A stretch of DNA of 9,024 bases from Pseudomonadota bacterium (GTDB lineage Bacteria; Pseudomonadota; Gammaproteobacteria; Burkholderiales; Burkholderiaceae_B). The translations under genes were made by a program, and so were the position numbers. This document shows positions 1 to 7,346 of this stretch, in pieces. Location: contig JAEZGR010000068.1 of assembly GCA_023437255.1 (NCBI GenBank), forward strand, positions 1-9,024, written 5' to 3'. The number at the start of each line of letters is the position of its first letter. Within the stretch, counting starts at the first letter, position 1. The notes beneath the pieces are model-generated. The model was not told where the DNA came from. It saw only the letters and a program-made list of their open reading frames with translations, and did no database searches.

Positions 1-618
1 GTCTTCGTTGCGCCCCGCAAGCAGATCGCGACCCAGCCAGGTCAGAACCAGCACGACCCCGACCAGCACCGAGGCAGCCAGTGCAGCCACTCGCCAATCG
101 GCCAGGTAGATGAAGGCGGCCATGAACACGGGCGCGAGCGCCCAGCCGAGATTGCCTGTAAGGCCGTGCGTGCTGAAGCCGTGCCCGAGGCGCCTGGGGC
201 TGACTCGGTGATTGAGAATGGAATAATCGACCGGGTGGAAAATGGAATTGCCGATACCGCCGATCGCAGCCGCTGCCATCAGCATGACGTAGCCGGTGGA
301 CCCGGCGATCAGCAGCCCCGACACCACAAAACAGGCCAGACCGAAATTCAGAACGGGCGCCGGGCCGATGCGATCGACGATGAAGCCCGAAGAGGCTTGC
401 CCGATCGACGACACCAGAAAGAAGATCGAGGCCAGAAAACCCAGCTGCGCGAAGTCGTAGCCGTATTCCTGCGCGAGCGACAGATACAGGGTGGGCAATA
501 CGAGCTGAAAGAAGTGCGAGCAGGCATGCGCACCACCCACCAGCGAAATGATCAGCCAGTCACGGCGTTTGATATCGGCGCTGTCAGGCAATGACATCGC
601 CTGGGTTGAAGCACTCAT
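1..618 (-). CDS. MFS transporter, fosmidomycin-resistance (Fsr)-like, N-terminal 206 residues (3' end outside window)
   Basis: This is the N-terminal half of a major facilitator superfamily permease of the inner membrane. The frame is open from the ATG at 616-618 to base 1, so the C-terminal half lies outside the window. After a short polar N-terminus there are about six hydrophobic segments, at roughly residues 21-44, 57-79, 88-106, 110-130, 152-172 and 176-197. The loop between helices 2 and 3 carries GFIVDRIG (residues 78-85), a form of the MFS motif A. The stretch GIGNSIFHPVDYSI (121-134), followed by GFSTHGLTGNLGWALAP (147-163), resembles the Fsr-type drug efflux subgroup, but the substrate cannot be read from this. 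The start is supported by an AGGA sequence 6 nt upstream that overlaps the pgsA stop codon. It lies only 8 nt after pgsA, so it is probably co-transcribed and translationally coupled. MFS membership is secure; the Fsr-like assignment is inference. Confidence 0.85.
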   Translation of the reverse strand, partial: MSASTQAMSLPDSADIKRRDWLIISLVGGAHACSHFFQLVLPTLYLSLAQEYGYDFAQLGFLASIFFLVSSIGQASSGFIVDRIGPAPVLNFGLACFVVSGLLIAGSTGYVMLMAAAAIGGIGNSIFHPVDYSILNHRVSPRRLGHGFSTHGLTGNLGWALAPVFMAAFIYLADWRVAALAASVLVGVVLVLTWLGRDLLAGRNED

Positions 619-626
619 GCAGGTTC

Positions 627-1205
627 CTAGGAGCGTTCTGAGCGGTCGCGGATCTCGGGCCACGCCCGCTTGAGGTAATAGCACATGGACCAGACAGTGA
701 GTACGGCGGCCACAACAATGAGCCCCTGCCCCACGAGTTCGGTCGGCACCCCATACAGCGGCTGGCCATACAGCAGACACGGAATGGCGATCATCTGTGC
801 CGCCGTCTTGAATTTGCCAAGCCAATGCACCGCCACGCTGCTGCTGGCGCCGATCTTGGCCATCCATTCACGCAGTGCCGAAATGGTGATCTCGCGGCCG
901 ATGATGATGAGCGCAATGAAGGCGTCGACCCGGTCGAGATTCAGGAGAATCAGCAGCGCCGCACACACCATGAGTTTGTCGGCCACGGGGTCGAGAAAGG
1001 CCCCGAAGCTCGACGTCTGGTTCCAGCGCCTGGCGAGCCAGCCGTCGAACCAGTCGGTGAGCGCAGCGACAATGAAGAAGATTGCCCCCACCGCATCGCG
1101 CGTGGCTTCGGGCACCCAACTGGTGGGCACATAGTAAAGCGCGACGATCAGCGGGATCATCGCGATGCGCAGCCACGTGAGAGCGATAGGAAGATTGAAA
1201 GGCAT
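627..1205 (-). CDS. pgsA: CDP-diacylglycerol--glycerol-3-phosphate 3-phosphatidyltransferase
   Basis: It makes phosphatidylglycerophosphate from CDP-diacylglycerol and sn-glycerol 3-phosphate, the committed step to phosphatidylglycerol and cardiolipin, in the inner membrane. The 192-residue protein has the complete CDP-alcohol phosphotransferase signature D-x2-D-G-x2-A-R-x8-G-x3-D-x3-D, seen here as D51, D54, G55, A58, R59, G68, D72 and D76. The N-terminus (MPFNLPIALTWLRI) and the overall length are typical of PgsA. Several hydrophobic segments are visible, near residues 8-27, 37-50, 80-105 and 155-178. Its start is 53 nt downstream of the uvrC stop. The only Shine-Dalgarno-like element (GAGG) lies rather far upstream of the ATG, so initiation may be weak or coupled to uvrC. 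The uvrC-pgsA order is common in proteobacteria. The stop is TAG, and the MFS gene begins 8 nt later. Confidence 0.97.
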   Translation of the reverse strand: MPFNLPIALTWLRIAMIPLIVALYYVPTSWVPEATRDAVGAIFFIVAALTDWFDGWLARRWNQTSSFGAFLDPVADKLMVCAALLILLNLDRVDAFIALIIIGREITISALREWMAKIGASSSVAVHWLGKFKTAAQMIAIPCLLYGQPLYGVPTELVGQGLIVVAAVLTVWSMCYYLKRAWPEIRDRSERS

Positions 1206-1258
1206 AATCGGAATACTACCTCAGGTTCGCAGGCAGATGACGCGGTCTCGAAGGGGTT

Positions 1259-3082
1259 TCATCGCAGCGCGTGATAGATGCGCTCGGCCAATTCATCAGA
1301 AATGCCTTCCACCGAACGCAGGTCGTCGATGCTGGCGTCGACCACGCCCGAGAAACCGCCGAAGCGGGCCAACAGACGCTGACGCCGCCGTGCGCCGATA
1401 CCTTCGATCTCCTCGAGCCTGGAAACGGTACGGGCTTTGGCCCTGCGCGCGCGCATGCCCGTGATGGCAAAGCGGTGCGCCTCGTCGCGGATCTGGGCAA
1501 TGAGCATCAGCGCGGGCGATTCCACGCCCAGTTGCAGCGGTTCGCGCTCATCGGCGAATATCAGGGTTTCCAGGCCGACCTTGCGGCCTTCACCCTTTGC
1601 CACGCCCACCAGCACGCGAGTATCGAGCCCCAGTTCTACGAACACCTGGCGGGCGACCTCGACCTGCCCCTTGCCGCCGTCGATCAGCACGATCTCGGGT
1701 AAGGGCGCGTCGCCATCCGCCACGCGCGTGAACCGCCGCGACAGAACCTGCCTCATGGCCGCGTAATCGTCACCCGGCGTGATGCCGGCAATGTTGTAAC
1801 GCCGATACATTGAAGGCTGCATGTCGTGGTTCTGGTACACCACGCAGGAGGCCTGGGTGGCTTCGCCGGCCGTGTGGCTGATATCGAAGCACTCGATGCG
1901 CAGTGCTTCGAGAGACGCAGCATCGGTATCCAGGCCCAGCGTGTTGGCCAGGGCCAGCGTGCGGGCCTCGCGAGCGCCCGATTCACTGAGCGACCGTGCC
2001 AGCGCAAGTTCGGCATTCTTCACCACCTGCTCAAGCCAGGTCTTGCGCAAGCCCTGGGGGCGAATGATGCAGCGCGCCTTCACGCCCGTCTGCTCTGCGA
2101 GCAGGTTCAGGAGCTCCGGGTCGGGCAGCTTGTGCGAACACACCAGCACCGGCGGCATGCGACTGTCGATGTAGTGCTGGGCCACGAAAGCCGCCAGCAC
2201 ATCGCCGGGACTGTCATCGACCGTATGCGAGGGAAAGAACGCCTTGTCGCCCAGGTGGCGGCCTCCCCGCACCATGGCGAGATTCACGCAGGTGCGCCCG
2301 CCCGAAGCCACCACCCCGATGATATCGACGTCGTCATTGCCAATCTGTTCCATGGACTGCTGCTGCAGCACGCGAGACAGCGCCCCCATCTGATCACGCA
2401 ACAAGGCGGCCTGTTCGAAATCGAGCTGCTCCGAAGCGGCGAACATACGTGCCTCGATTTCCTTGAGCACGTCGTCAGCGTGGCCGTCGAGAAAGCGGAT
2501 GGCCCGGTCAACGTCGGCCTGGTAGTCCTCGGCCGGAATGAGATCCACACAGGGCGCCGAGCAGCGCCCGATCTGGTGCAGAAGGCAGGGGCGGGAGCGA
2601 TTCGCAAACACGCTGTCTTCGCATGTGCGCAGACGAAATACCCTTTGCAGTATTTGTATGGTTTCGCGCACCGCCCAGCTGTTGGGGTATGGCCCGAAGA
2701 AACGCCCCTGACGGCTGGTGGCACCACGGTAATAGGCGATACGCGGATAGGCATGCGCACTGAACCGCAGATAGGGGTAGGACTTGTCGTCGCGAAACAG
2801 AATGTTGTAGCGCGGCTTGAGTCGTTTGATGAGGTTGTTTTCGAGCAGCAGGGCCTCGGCCTCGCTGCGGGTCACTGTGACTTCGACACGCTGCACCCGC
2901 GCCACCATGTGGGCGATGCGCGGGCTTGACGCGGTCTTCTGGAAATACGAGCTGACGCGGCGCTTGAGATCGCGCGCCTTGCCGACATACAGCACTTCAC
3001 CCTGCGCATCGATGTGCCGATAGACACCGGGCAGGTTCGGCAGGTCAGTCAGAAAGGATTTCAGATCGAATTCGTCGGGCAT
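1259..3082 (-). CDS. uvrC: Excinuclease ABC subunit C
   Basis: UvrC is the endonuclease of nucleotide excision repair and cuts both sides of a lesion loaded by UvrA and UvrB; it is cytoplasmic. The 607 residues match the usual length. Visible domains in order: an N-terminal GIY-YIG nuclease at about 16-95 (GVY at 19-21, YVG at 32-34, R42, and the probable metal-binding E81); a cysteine-rich stretch with C154, C166, C174 and C178; a UVR domain at about 203-238 for UvrB contact; an RNase H-like domain with D400 (FDIS), D468 (LIDGG) and H536; and a helix-hairpin-helix tail at about 556-607. The four cysteines fall at the positions known to ligate an iron-sulfur cluster in E. coli UvrC, so a cluster is inferred. 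The start gives [10 protein letters not shown], which aligns well with the family. The first 38 nt lie inside the 3' end of nagZ and there is no clear Shine-Dalgarno sequence, so translation is probably coupled to nagZ. Confidence 0.98.
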   Translation of the reverse strand: MPDEFDLKSFLTDLPNLPGVYRHIDAQGEVLYVGKARDLKRRVSSYFQKTASSPRIAHMVARVQRVEVTVTRSEAEALLLENNLIKRLKPRYNILFRDDKSYPYLRFSAHAYPRIAYYRGATSRQGRFFGPYPNSWAVRETIQILQRVFRLRTCEDSVFANRSRPCLLHQIGRCSAPCVDLIPAEDYQADVDRAIRFLDGHADDVLKEIEARMFAASEQLDFEQAALLRDQMGALSRVLQQQSMEQIGNDDVDIIGVVASGGRTCVNLAMVRGGRHLGDKAFFPSHTVDDSPGDVLAAFVAQHYIDSRMPPVLVCSHKLPDPELLNLLAEQTGVKARCIIRPQGLRKTWLEQVVKNAELALARSLSESGAREARTLALANTLGLDTDAASLEALRIECFDISHTAGEATQASCVVYQNHDMQPSMYRRYNIAGITPGDDYAAMRQVLSRRFTRVADGDAPLPEIVLIDGGKGQVEVARQVFVELGLDTRVLVGVAKGEGRKVGLETLIFADEREPLQLGVESPALMLIAQIRDEAHRFAITGMRARRAKARTVSRLEEIEGIGARRRQRLLARFGGFSGVVDASIDDLRSVEGISDELAERIYHALR

Positions 3083-4097
3083 GCTGATATTGCGAATTGC
3101 ACTGCAAGGCGTTCCAGTCTGGTGCCGCCAGACGCGGCATCAGGCGACGCAGACGCGCGACCGACTCCGCAGAAGGCGTGAAGACCAGCCGTTCAAGGAG
3201 CTCATCGGCCAGATCGGGGCGGTTGCACACCAGGACCATGTCGCAGCCGGCGCCCAGCGCGGCTCGGGCACGGGCGAGTATGTCGCCAGCCACCGTCGCG
3301 CCCTCCATGGTGAGGTCGTCGGAAAACACCACTCCATCGTAGCCCAGGCGCTGCCTCAGGATCTGCTGTACCCACACCTGCGAAAAGCCCGCCGGTGCGG
3401 CATCGACCTTCGGGTAGATCACGTGAGCCGGCATGACGGAGGGCAGGACCAGATCGCCCAGCCAGGAATACGGCGCCGCGTCTTCGCGCAGGATCGTTTC
3501 AAGCTCACGTTCATCGACGGGAATCTCGTGATGCGAGTCGGCTTCGACCGCCCCGTGCCCGGGAAAATGCTTGCCGCAGGCGGACATGCCGGCCAGCGCC
3601 AGCCCCTGAATCAGTGCCCGCGCCAGCGTGGCGACGACCGCAGGATCACGATGAAAGGCACGATCGCCGATGACCTTGCTGACACCATAATCGAGGTCCA
3701 GCACAGGCGTGAAGCTGAGATCCACCCCACAGGCGCGCAGTTCTGCCGCCAGCACGTAACCGGCCGCCGTGGCCGCCTGCATGGCACGCTGGGGGTCTAT
3801 TTCCCAGACTTCGCCCAATCGCCGCATGCTGGGCAGCTCGGTGAACCCATCGCTGCGAAAGCGCTGCACCCGCCCGCCCTCATGGTCGACTGCAATCAGC
3901 AACGGTTCATCTCGTGCGGCATGAATCTCTGCGCACAGGGCGACGAGCTGTTCGCGGCTTTCAAAGTTGCGGCTGAAAAGTATGACGCCGCCCACGAGCG
4001 GGTGACGCAGCCGCTCCCGTTCGTGATCGGTCAGGCGGTGGCCCGCTACGTCGACCATGACGGGGCCGGGCGGCAATATCGAAGTGGAGTGATTCAT
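3045..4097 (-). CDS. nagZ: Beta-N-acetylhexosaminidase (glycoside hydrolase family 3)
   Basis: NagZ removes N-acetylglucosamine from anhydro-muropeptides in the cytoplasm during peptidoglycan recycling; in many Gram-negatives its products also control AmpC beta-lactamase induction. The 350-residue protein has no signal peptide, as expected. Family marks: GPVMVDVAG near the N-terminus (11-19), [13 protein letters not shown] (69-81), KHFPGHG (176-182), the D187-x-H189 pair that should form the acid/base dyad, and [12 protein letters not shown] (256-267) containing the likely nucleophile D260. It follows acpS after 15 nt and its last 38 nt overlap uvrC. There is no clear Shine-Dalgarno sequence before the ATG. 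The chosen start leaves about ten residues before the conserved GPVM, slightly longer than E. coli NagZ, and no better in-frame start is visible. The extra C-terminal tail (about 325-350) that covers the uvrC overlap is polar and charged. Confidence 0.96.
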   Translation of the reverse strand: MNHSTSILPPGPVMVDVAGHRLTDHERERLRHPLVGGVILFSRNFESREQLVALCAEIHAARDEPLLIAVDHEGGRVQRFRSDGFTELPSMRRLGEVWEIDPQRAMQAATAAGYVLAAELRACGVDLSFTPVLDLDYGVSKVIGDRAFHRDPAVVATLARALIQGLALAGMSACGKHFPGHGAVEADSHHEIPVDERELETILREDAAPYSWLGDLVLPSVMPAHVIYPKVDAAPAGFSQVWVQQILRQRLGYDGVVFSDDLTMEGATVAGDILARARAALGAGCDMVLVCNRPDLADELLERLVFTPSAESVARLRRLMPRLAAPDWNALQCNSQYQHARRIRSEILSD

Positions 4098-4112
4098 CTG
4101 CGGTCAGCGTGT

Positions 4113-4547
4113 TCAACGAGTTGTGGCGTCGTGCAAGGCTTCGACCACCACATAAGCAGCCACCATATCGTGCTCATCGGTGACAGACACATGCGCGGTG
4201 CCGAAGCGTGCGGCATACCAGCTCGCCAGAGGTTCTGAAAGAAGGACATAGGGTCGGCCGCCCGGGGCGTTGAGCGTCTGCATGCGCGACCACGCCATGG
4301 GCATGCGCATGCCCAGGCCGATGGCCTTGGAAAACGCTTCTTTGGCGGCGAAGCGGGTGGCCAGATAGCGCACGCCGCGGCGCGGGTCGCGCTGATAGCG
4401 GCGCTCGAATGTCTGAATCTCTGCCGGACCCAATACACGCAGCACGAAGCGCTGCGGATGGCGGTCGAATACGCGCTGCACGCGCTCGAGCCGCAAAAGA
4501 TCCATTCCGATACCCGCGATACGGGCCGGGCCTGGCTGCACCGGCAT
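4113..4547 (-). CDS. acpS: Holo-[acyl-carrier-protein] synthase
   Basis: AcpS transfers 4'-phosphopantetheine from coenzyme A to the serine of acyl carrier protein, turning apo-ACP into the active form for fatty acid synthesis. Both family signatures are present: [14 protein letters not shown] (residues 10-23) with the Mg-binding D16, and [13 protein letters not shown] (65-77) with E70. The protein is 144 residues, somewhat longer than the roughly 126 of E. coli AcpS. The frame is open upstream to an ATG at 4649, which would add 34 residues of low-complexity character. I prefer the ATG at 4545-4547 because AGGGAG lies exactly 6 nt upstream and the conserved domain begins about ten residues later. 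In many proteobacteria acpS follows pdxJ; here the upstream neighbour is paaK, across a 154-nt gap. nagZ begins 15 nt downstream. Confidence 0.95.
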   Translation of the reverse strand: MPVQPGPARIAGIGMDLLRLERVQRVFDRHPQRFVLRVLGPAEIQTFERRYQRDPRRGVRYLATRFAAKEAFSKAIGLGMRMPMAWSRMQTLNAPGGRPYVLLSEPLASWYAARFGTAHVSVTDEHDMVAAYVVVEALHDATTR

Positions 4548-4553
4548 ACCCTG

Positions 4554-4559
4554 CTCCCT
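4554..4559 (-). promoter_or_regulatory. Ribosome binding site deciding the acpS start
   Basis: AGGGAG on the minus strand, 6 nt before the ATG at 4545-4547. The in-frame upstream ATGs at 4649, 4583 and 4580 lack a comparably placed Shine-Dalgarno sequence, so this site fixes the shorter AcpS start. Confidence 0.7.
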
Positions 4560-4578
4560 GGTCGTCAACCCAGCCCGC

Positions 4579-4584
4579 ATCATA
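4579..4584 (-). promoter_or_regulatory. Possible -10 element for acpS-nagZ-uvrC-pgsA
   Basis: TATGAT on the minus strand differs from the sigma-70 consensus TATAAT at one position. It lies 31 nt before the acpS ATG, giving a predicted start of transcription near 4572 and a leader of about 25 nt. No good -35 hexamer is present at 16-19 nt spacing; the best option, TTCGGC, is poor and lies within the arm of an inverted repeat. It would give the housekeeping genes a promoter independent of paa transcription. This is inference from one hexamer. Confidence 0.3.
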
Positions 4585-4599
4585 CCTTGTTGCCGGCAG

Positions 4600-4618
4600 C
4601 CGCCGAAAAGACCGGCGG
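4600..4618. repeat. GC-rich inverted repeat, paaK-acpS intergenic
   Basis: A perfect 6-bp inverted repeat, CCGCCG at 4600-4605 and CGGCGG at 4613-4618, encloses a 7-nt loop that reads GTCTTTT on the minus strand. No U-run follows the right arm, so it is not a classical intrinsic terminator. It overlaps the place where a -35 box for acpS would sit. An adjoining 8-bp palindrome TGCCGGCA occupies 4591-4598. Confidence 0.5.
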
Positions 4619-4633
4619 GCAAGCCAGCGCAGC

Positions 4634-4668
4634 ACCCGGGCGGCCGCAAGGCGGCTTGAAGCCCGGGT
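4634..4668. repeat. Nested stem-loop downstream of paaK
   Basis: An outer 8-bp perfect inverted repeat (ACCCGGGC at 4634-4641, GCCCGGGT at 4661-4668) contains an inner hairpin (GCCGC at 4643-4647, GCGGC at 4651-4655, 3-nt loop). It begins about 33 nt after the paaK stop in transcription order. The stem is strong but no T-tract follows on the minus strand, so it might act as an mRNA 3'-end stabiliser, a Rho-dependent end point or an attenuating structure rather than an intrinsic terminator. Which of these, if any, cannot be decided from sequence. Confidence 0.5.
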
Positions 4669-4701
4669 CTGAATGTGGGCGTGGTGCCCGAGTTTGCTGC
4701 T

Positions 4702-6009
4702 TCAGCGCGGCCGCTTGTCGATGACGCGGCGTGCCTTGCCGGTGAGCGTGCGCTCGACCTGCCCGGGCGGCTGGATCGAGATCTTCGCGCTGATGCCGAC
4801 GTAGTTCTTCAGCGAGTGCGCCAGACGCCGGCCGATGGCGTTGCGCTCCTCGTCGTTGAAATGGGCACATTCCGCACGCAGTTCGGTAAGCACTTCCAGC
4901 GCATCAAGATTGCCCTCACGGGTGACGACCAGCTGATACTGGGGCGCAAGCTCGGGCATCTTCAGCACCAGTTCCTCGACCTGAGTCGGGAAGAGGTTCA
5001 CACCGCGAATGATCAGCATGTCGTCGCTTCGGCCGGTGATCTTGCCGATACGGCGCATGCTGCGAGCGGTCGGCGGCAACAGGCAGGTGAGGTCGCGCGT
5101 GCGGTAGCGGATCACCGGCATGGCTTCCTTGGTGAGCGAAGTGAACACCAATTCGCCCGATTCGCCTTCCCGCACAGGCTCGCCCGTATCGGGGTTGATG
5201 ATTTCCGGGTAGAAGTGGTCTTCCCACACCACGGGGCCGTCTTTCGCCTCGACGCACTCCATGGCCACGCCCGGGCCCATGACTTCGGAGAGGCCGTAGA
5301 TATCGACAGCATCGAGCCCGGAGTGCGTTTCAATGTCTTCACGCATGCGGCCTGTCCACGGCTCGGCCCCGAAGATCCCGATGCGCAGCGAGGATTCCTT
5401 GGGCTCCATGCCCTGACGCAGCATCTCTTCCATGATGTTGCAAAAGTACGAGGGCGTCACCATGATGATGCGCGGACCGAAGTCGCGGATCAGCTGCACC
5501 TGCTTCTCGGTCTGACCGCCCGACATGGGGACCACCGAACACCCCAACCGCTCGGCGCCGTAATGGGCACCCAGGCCGCCGGTGAACAGGCCGTAGCCGT
5601 ACGCCACGTGCACGATATCACCCGGCCGGCCGCCGCCCGCCCAGATCGAGCGGGCAACCAGGTCGGCCCAGTTGTCGATGTCGCGCTGGGTGTAGCCGAC
5701 CACCGTGGGCTTGCCTGTGGTGCCACTGGAGGCGTGTATGCGCACGACCTTTTCGCGAGGCACCGCAAACATGCCGAACGGGTAGTTCTCGCGCAAGTCG
5801 TTCTTGGTGGTGAACGGAAACTTGGAAAGATCGGCAAGTGTCTTCAGATCGTCGGGGTGCACGCCCGCCTCGTCGAAACTCTTGCGGTAATGCGGCACAT
5901 TTTCGTATGCGTGCTTCAGTGTCCATTTGAGACGTTCGAGCTGCAACGCACGCAGCTCGTCCTGGCTCGCGTGTTCGATGGGGTCGCGGCCCTGCTTCAT
6001 ATCCGACAT
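4702..6009 (-). CDS. paaK: Phenylacetate--CoA ligase
   Basis: PaaK uses ATP to join phenylacetate to coenzyme A, the entry step of aerobic phenylacetate breakdown; it is cytoplasmic and belongs to the adenylate-forming superfamily. The 435 residues match the family length. Motifs: the P-loop SSGTTGKP (94-101), [10 protein letters not shown] (238-247) for adenine/substrate binding, YRTRDL (302-307), the hinge and C-terminal domain start [20 protein letters not shown] (326-345), and the C-terminal GKARR with the probable catalytic K425. The start is supported by AGGAG 7 nt upstream of the ATG. It follows paaI after 57 nt, the loosest junction in this paa group, and is the last paa gene here; acpS follows. 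Assignment as the phenylacetate enzyme, rather than another aryl-CoA ligase, rests on both the sequence and the paaN-paaG-paaI context. Confidence 0.96.
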   Translation of the reverse strand: MSDMKQGRDPIEHASQDELRALQLERLKWTLKHAYENVPHYRKSFDEAGVHPDDLKTLADLSKFPFTTKNDLRENYPFGMFAVPREKVVRIHASSGTTGKPTVVGYTQRDIDNWADLVARSIWAGGGRPGDIVHVAYGYGLFTGGLGAHYGAERLGCSVVPMSGGQTEKQVQLIRDFGPRIIMVTPSYFCNIMEEMLRQGMEPKESSLRIGIFGAEPWTGRMREDIETHSGLDAVDIYGLSEVMGPGVAMECVEAKDGPVVWEDHFYPEIINPDTGEPVREGESGELVFTSLTKEAMPVIRYRTRDLTCLLPPTARSMRRIGKITGRSDDMLIIRGVNLFPTQVEELVLKMPELAPQYQLVVTREGNLDALEVLTELRAECAHFNDEERNAIGRRLAHSLKNYVGISAKISIQPPGQVERTLTGKARRVIDKRPR

Positions 6010-6016
6010 GGTTAGT

Positions 6017-6021
6017 CTCCT
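6017..6021 (-). promoter_or_regulatory. Strong ribosome binding site of paaK
   Basis: AGGAG on the minus strand, 7 nt before the paaK ATG at 6007-6009. It gives paaK independent translation initiation, in contrast to the coupled paaG-paaI junction. Confidence 0.7.
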
Positions 6022-6066
6022 GCCCTGTCCTTTGCCTTTTAATAATGCCTGGTCGGGGGTGGGCCT

Positions 6067-6543
6067 TCAGCCCGCCGCCTCAACCACGTTTCCCTTGATG
6101 CGATACGAACGCCCACGGAACACGGCGATCTGCTTGCCTTCCTGGTTCGTGACGTGCACGTCGTAGATGCCTGTACGGCCTGCCAGCGAATACTCAGTTG
6201 CCGTCGCGGTCAGCCGGTCACCTTCGAATGCGGGCGCCAGGTAGTCGATCGTGCAGCCCGACGCAACCGTGACCAGGTTACGGGAATTGCACGCGAACGC
6301 GAAGGCGCTGTCGGCCAACGCGAAGATATAGCCACCGTGGCAGGTCTTGTGACCGTTCAGCATGTGCGGCTGAACGGCCATGCTCATGACCGCCTTGCCC
6401 GGCGCCACCGAATCGAGTCGGGCGCCCAGCCCCTGCGAAGCGGTGTCACGCTCGTACATGGCCTGGCCGGCGAGCTCGGCCAGGGCCTGAGGGTCTTCTG
6501 GCAGCGACTCAACGACTGCCTGTGCTGCGTTGCTTGCACTCAT
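6067..6543 (-). CDS. paaI: Hydroxyphenylacetyl-CoA thioesterase
   Basis: PaaI is a small hotdog-fold thioesterase that hydrolyses hydroxylated phenylacetyl-CoA esters and so frees coenzyme A from dead-end products of the phenylacetate pathway. The 158-residue protein carries the family core MLNGHKTCHGGYIFALADSA (61-80), with H69-G70-G71 and D78, which corresponds to the catalytic aspartate of E. coli PaaI. The following residues FAFACNS, CTIDYLAP and RTGIYDVHVTNQ also match the E. coli protein closely. About 20 residues at the N-terminus exceed the E. coli form. Its ATG overlaps the paaG stop by one base (TAATG), and AAGGGG lies about 6 nt upstream within paaG, so the two are translationally coupled. 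A general acyl-CoA thioesterase role is possible, but context makes PaaI very likely. Confidence 0.95.
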   Translation of the reverse strand: MSASNAAQAVVESLPEDPQALAELAGQAMYERDTASQGLGARLDSVAPGKAVMSMAVQPHMLNGHKTCHGGYIFALADSAFAFACNSRNLVTVASGCTIDYLAPAFEGDRLTATATEYSLAGRTGIYDVHVTNQEGKQIAVFRGRSYRIKGNVVEAAG

Positions 6544-7334
6544 TACTGCCCCTTGAACACCGGTTGACGTTTCTCCATGAATGCGGCGACGCCTTCCGCG
6601 TAATCATCGCTGGCGCCCAGTTCGCGCATCATGTCGCGCTCGAGGTCGAGCTGCGCATCGAGCGTGTTGCCGAAACTTTCGCGGATCGCACGCTTGGTGA
6701 AGGCCAGCCCCTTGGTCGGTGCCTGTGCAAAATGCTGTGCAAGTGCGTGCAGCCGCGGCTCCAGATCGGCGTCGGGCACCGATTCCCAGATCAAGCCCCA
6801 TTGCTGAGCCTGCTGCGCGCTGAGCTTGTCGCCCAACAACGCCAGGCCCAGGGCACGGGCGCGACCGACCAGACGCGGCAGCGCGTAAGTACCGCCCGTG
6901 TCGGGAATCAGGCCGAGCCGGCAGAACGGCTGAATGAAACTGGCCGAGTCCGCGGCCACCACGATATCGCCACCGGCGAGCGCGAGATTCGCGCCGGCCC
7001 CGGCCGCCACACCGTTCACACCCACCACGACCGGCATCGGCAGCGCGTTGAGGCGCCGGATGAGCGGTGCGTAAAAGGTTTCGACCGTTTCACCGAGGTC
7101 AACGCGGCCGCCATCGGCTGCGGGTTGCCGTTCGGAGAGATCCTGCCCGGCACAAAAACCCCGCCCGCGCCCGGAAATGACCAGCACGCGTGCCCCCTTC
7201 TGCTCGATCTGGTTCAGTGCATCGGCCAGCTCCCGGTGCATGGCCGCGGTAAAGCTGTTGAGCTTGTCGGGCCGGTTCAGCCAGATGCGTGCAACCCCGT
7301 CTTGATGCTGGAACTCAATGTTCTCGTAGCTCAC
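6543..7334 (-). CDS. paaG: 2-(1,2-epoxy-1,2-dihydrophenyl)acetyl-CoA isomerase
   Basis: PaaG, of the crotonase family, converts ring-1,2-epoxyphenylacetyl-CoA into the seven-membered oxepin-CoA, and later shifts a double bond in the beta-oxidation-like part of the pathway. With a GTG start the product is 263 residues, close to the 262 of E. coli PaaG, and it aligns with it throughout. Landmarks: LNRPDKLNSF (19-28), RGFCAGQDL (58-66), the oxyanion-hole stretch VAAGAGANLAL (109-119), and GLIPDTGGTY (141-150) with D145, equivalent to the catalytic aspartate of E. coli PaaG. An upstream ATG at 7397 would add 21 unrelated residues and lies inside paaN, so the GTG at 7332-7334 is preferred; GAGGAG stands 6 nt before it. 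The gap from the paaN stop is 10 nt, and the stop overlaps the paaI ATG. Confidence 0.95.
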   Translation of the reverse strand: MSYENIEFQHQDGVARIWLNRPDKLNSFTAAMHRELADALNQIEQKGARVLVISGRGRGFCAGQDLSERQPAADGGRVDLGETVETFYAPLIRRLNALPMPVVVGVNGVAAGAGANLALAGGDIVVAADSASFIQPFCRLGLIPDTGGTYALPRLVGRARALGLALLGDKLSAQQAQQWGLIWESVPDADLEPRLHALAQHFAQAPTKGLAFTKRAIRESFGNTLDAQLDLERDMMRELGASDDYAEGVAAFMEKRQPVFKGQ

Positions 7335-7340
7335 ATGCGG

Positions 7341-7346
7341 CTCCTC
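7341..7346 (-). promoter_or_regulatory. Ribosome binding site deciding the GTG start of paaG
   Basis: GAGGAG on the minus strand, 6 nt before GTG at 7332-7334 and overlapping the paaN TGA stop. The nearby ATG two bases earlier is followed at once by TGA, so it is not a start for this frame. Confidence 0.8.

Noticed and set aside
1826..2929. 367-codon open frame on the plus strand opposite uvrC
   Set aside because: Antisense shadow of uvrC without recognisable features.
3081..4238. 385-codon open frame on the plus strand opposite nagZ
   Set aside because: Antisense to nagZ and running into the acpS region; no domain is seen, and the residue composition is that of a shadow frame.
4634..4668. 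Intrinsic transcription terminator after paaK
   Set aside because: The stem is strong, but the minus-strand bases after it (GCTGCGCTGG) contain no U-tract, so it is reported only as an inverted repeat.
4675..6015. 446-codon open frame on the plus strand opposite paaK
   Set aside because: It is an antisense shadow of paaK. The composition is rich in Arg, His, Ala, Gly and Val with no recognisable domain, as expected opposite a GC-rich gene, and paaK is unambiguous.
6010..6066. Possible internal promoter or terminator between paaI and paaK
   Set aside because: The 57-nt gap is A-rich in part, but I see no credible paired -35/-10 boxes and no stable hairpin; only the paaK ribosome binding site is supported.
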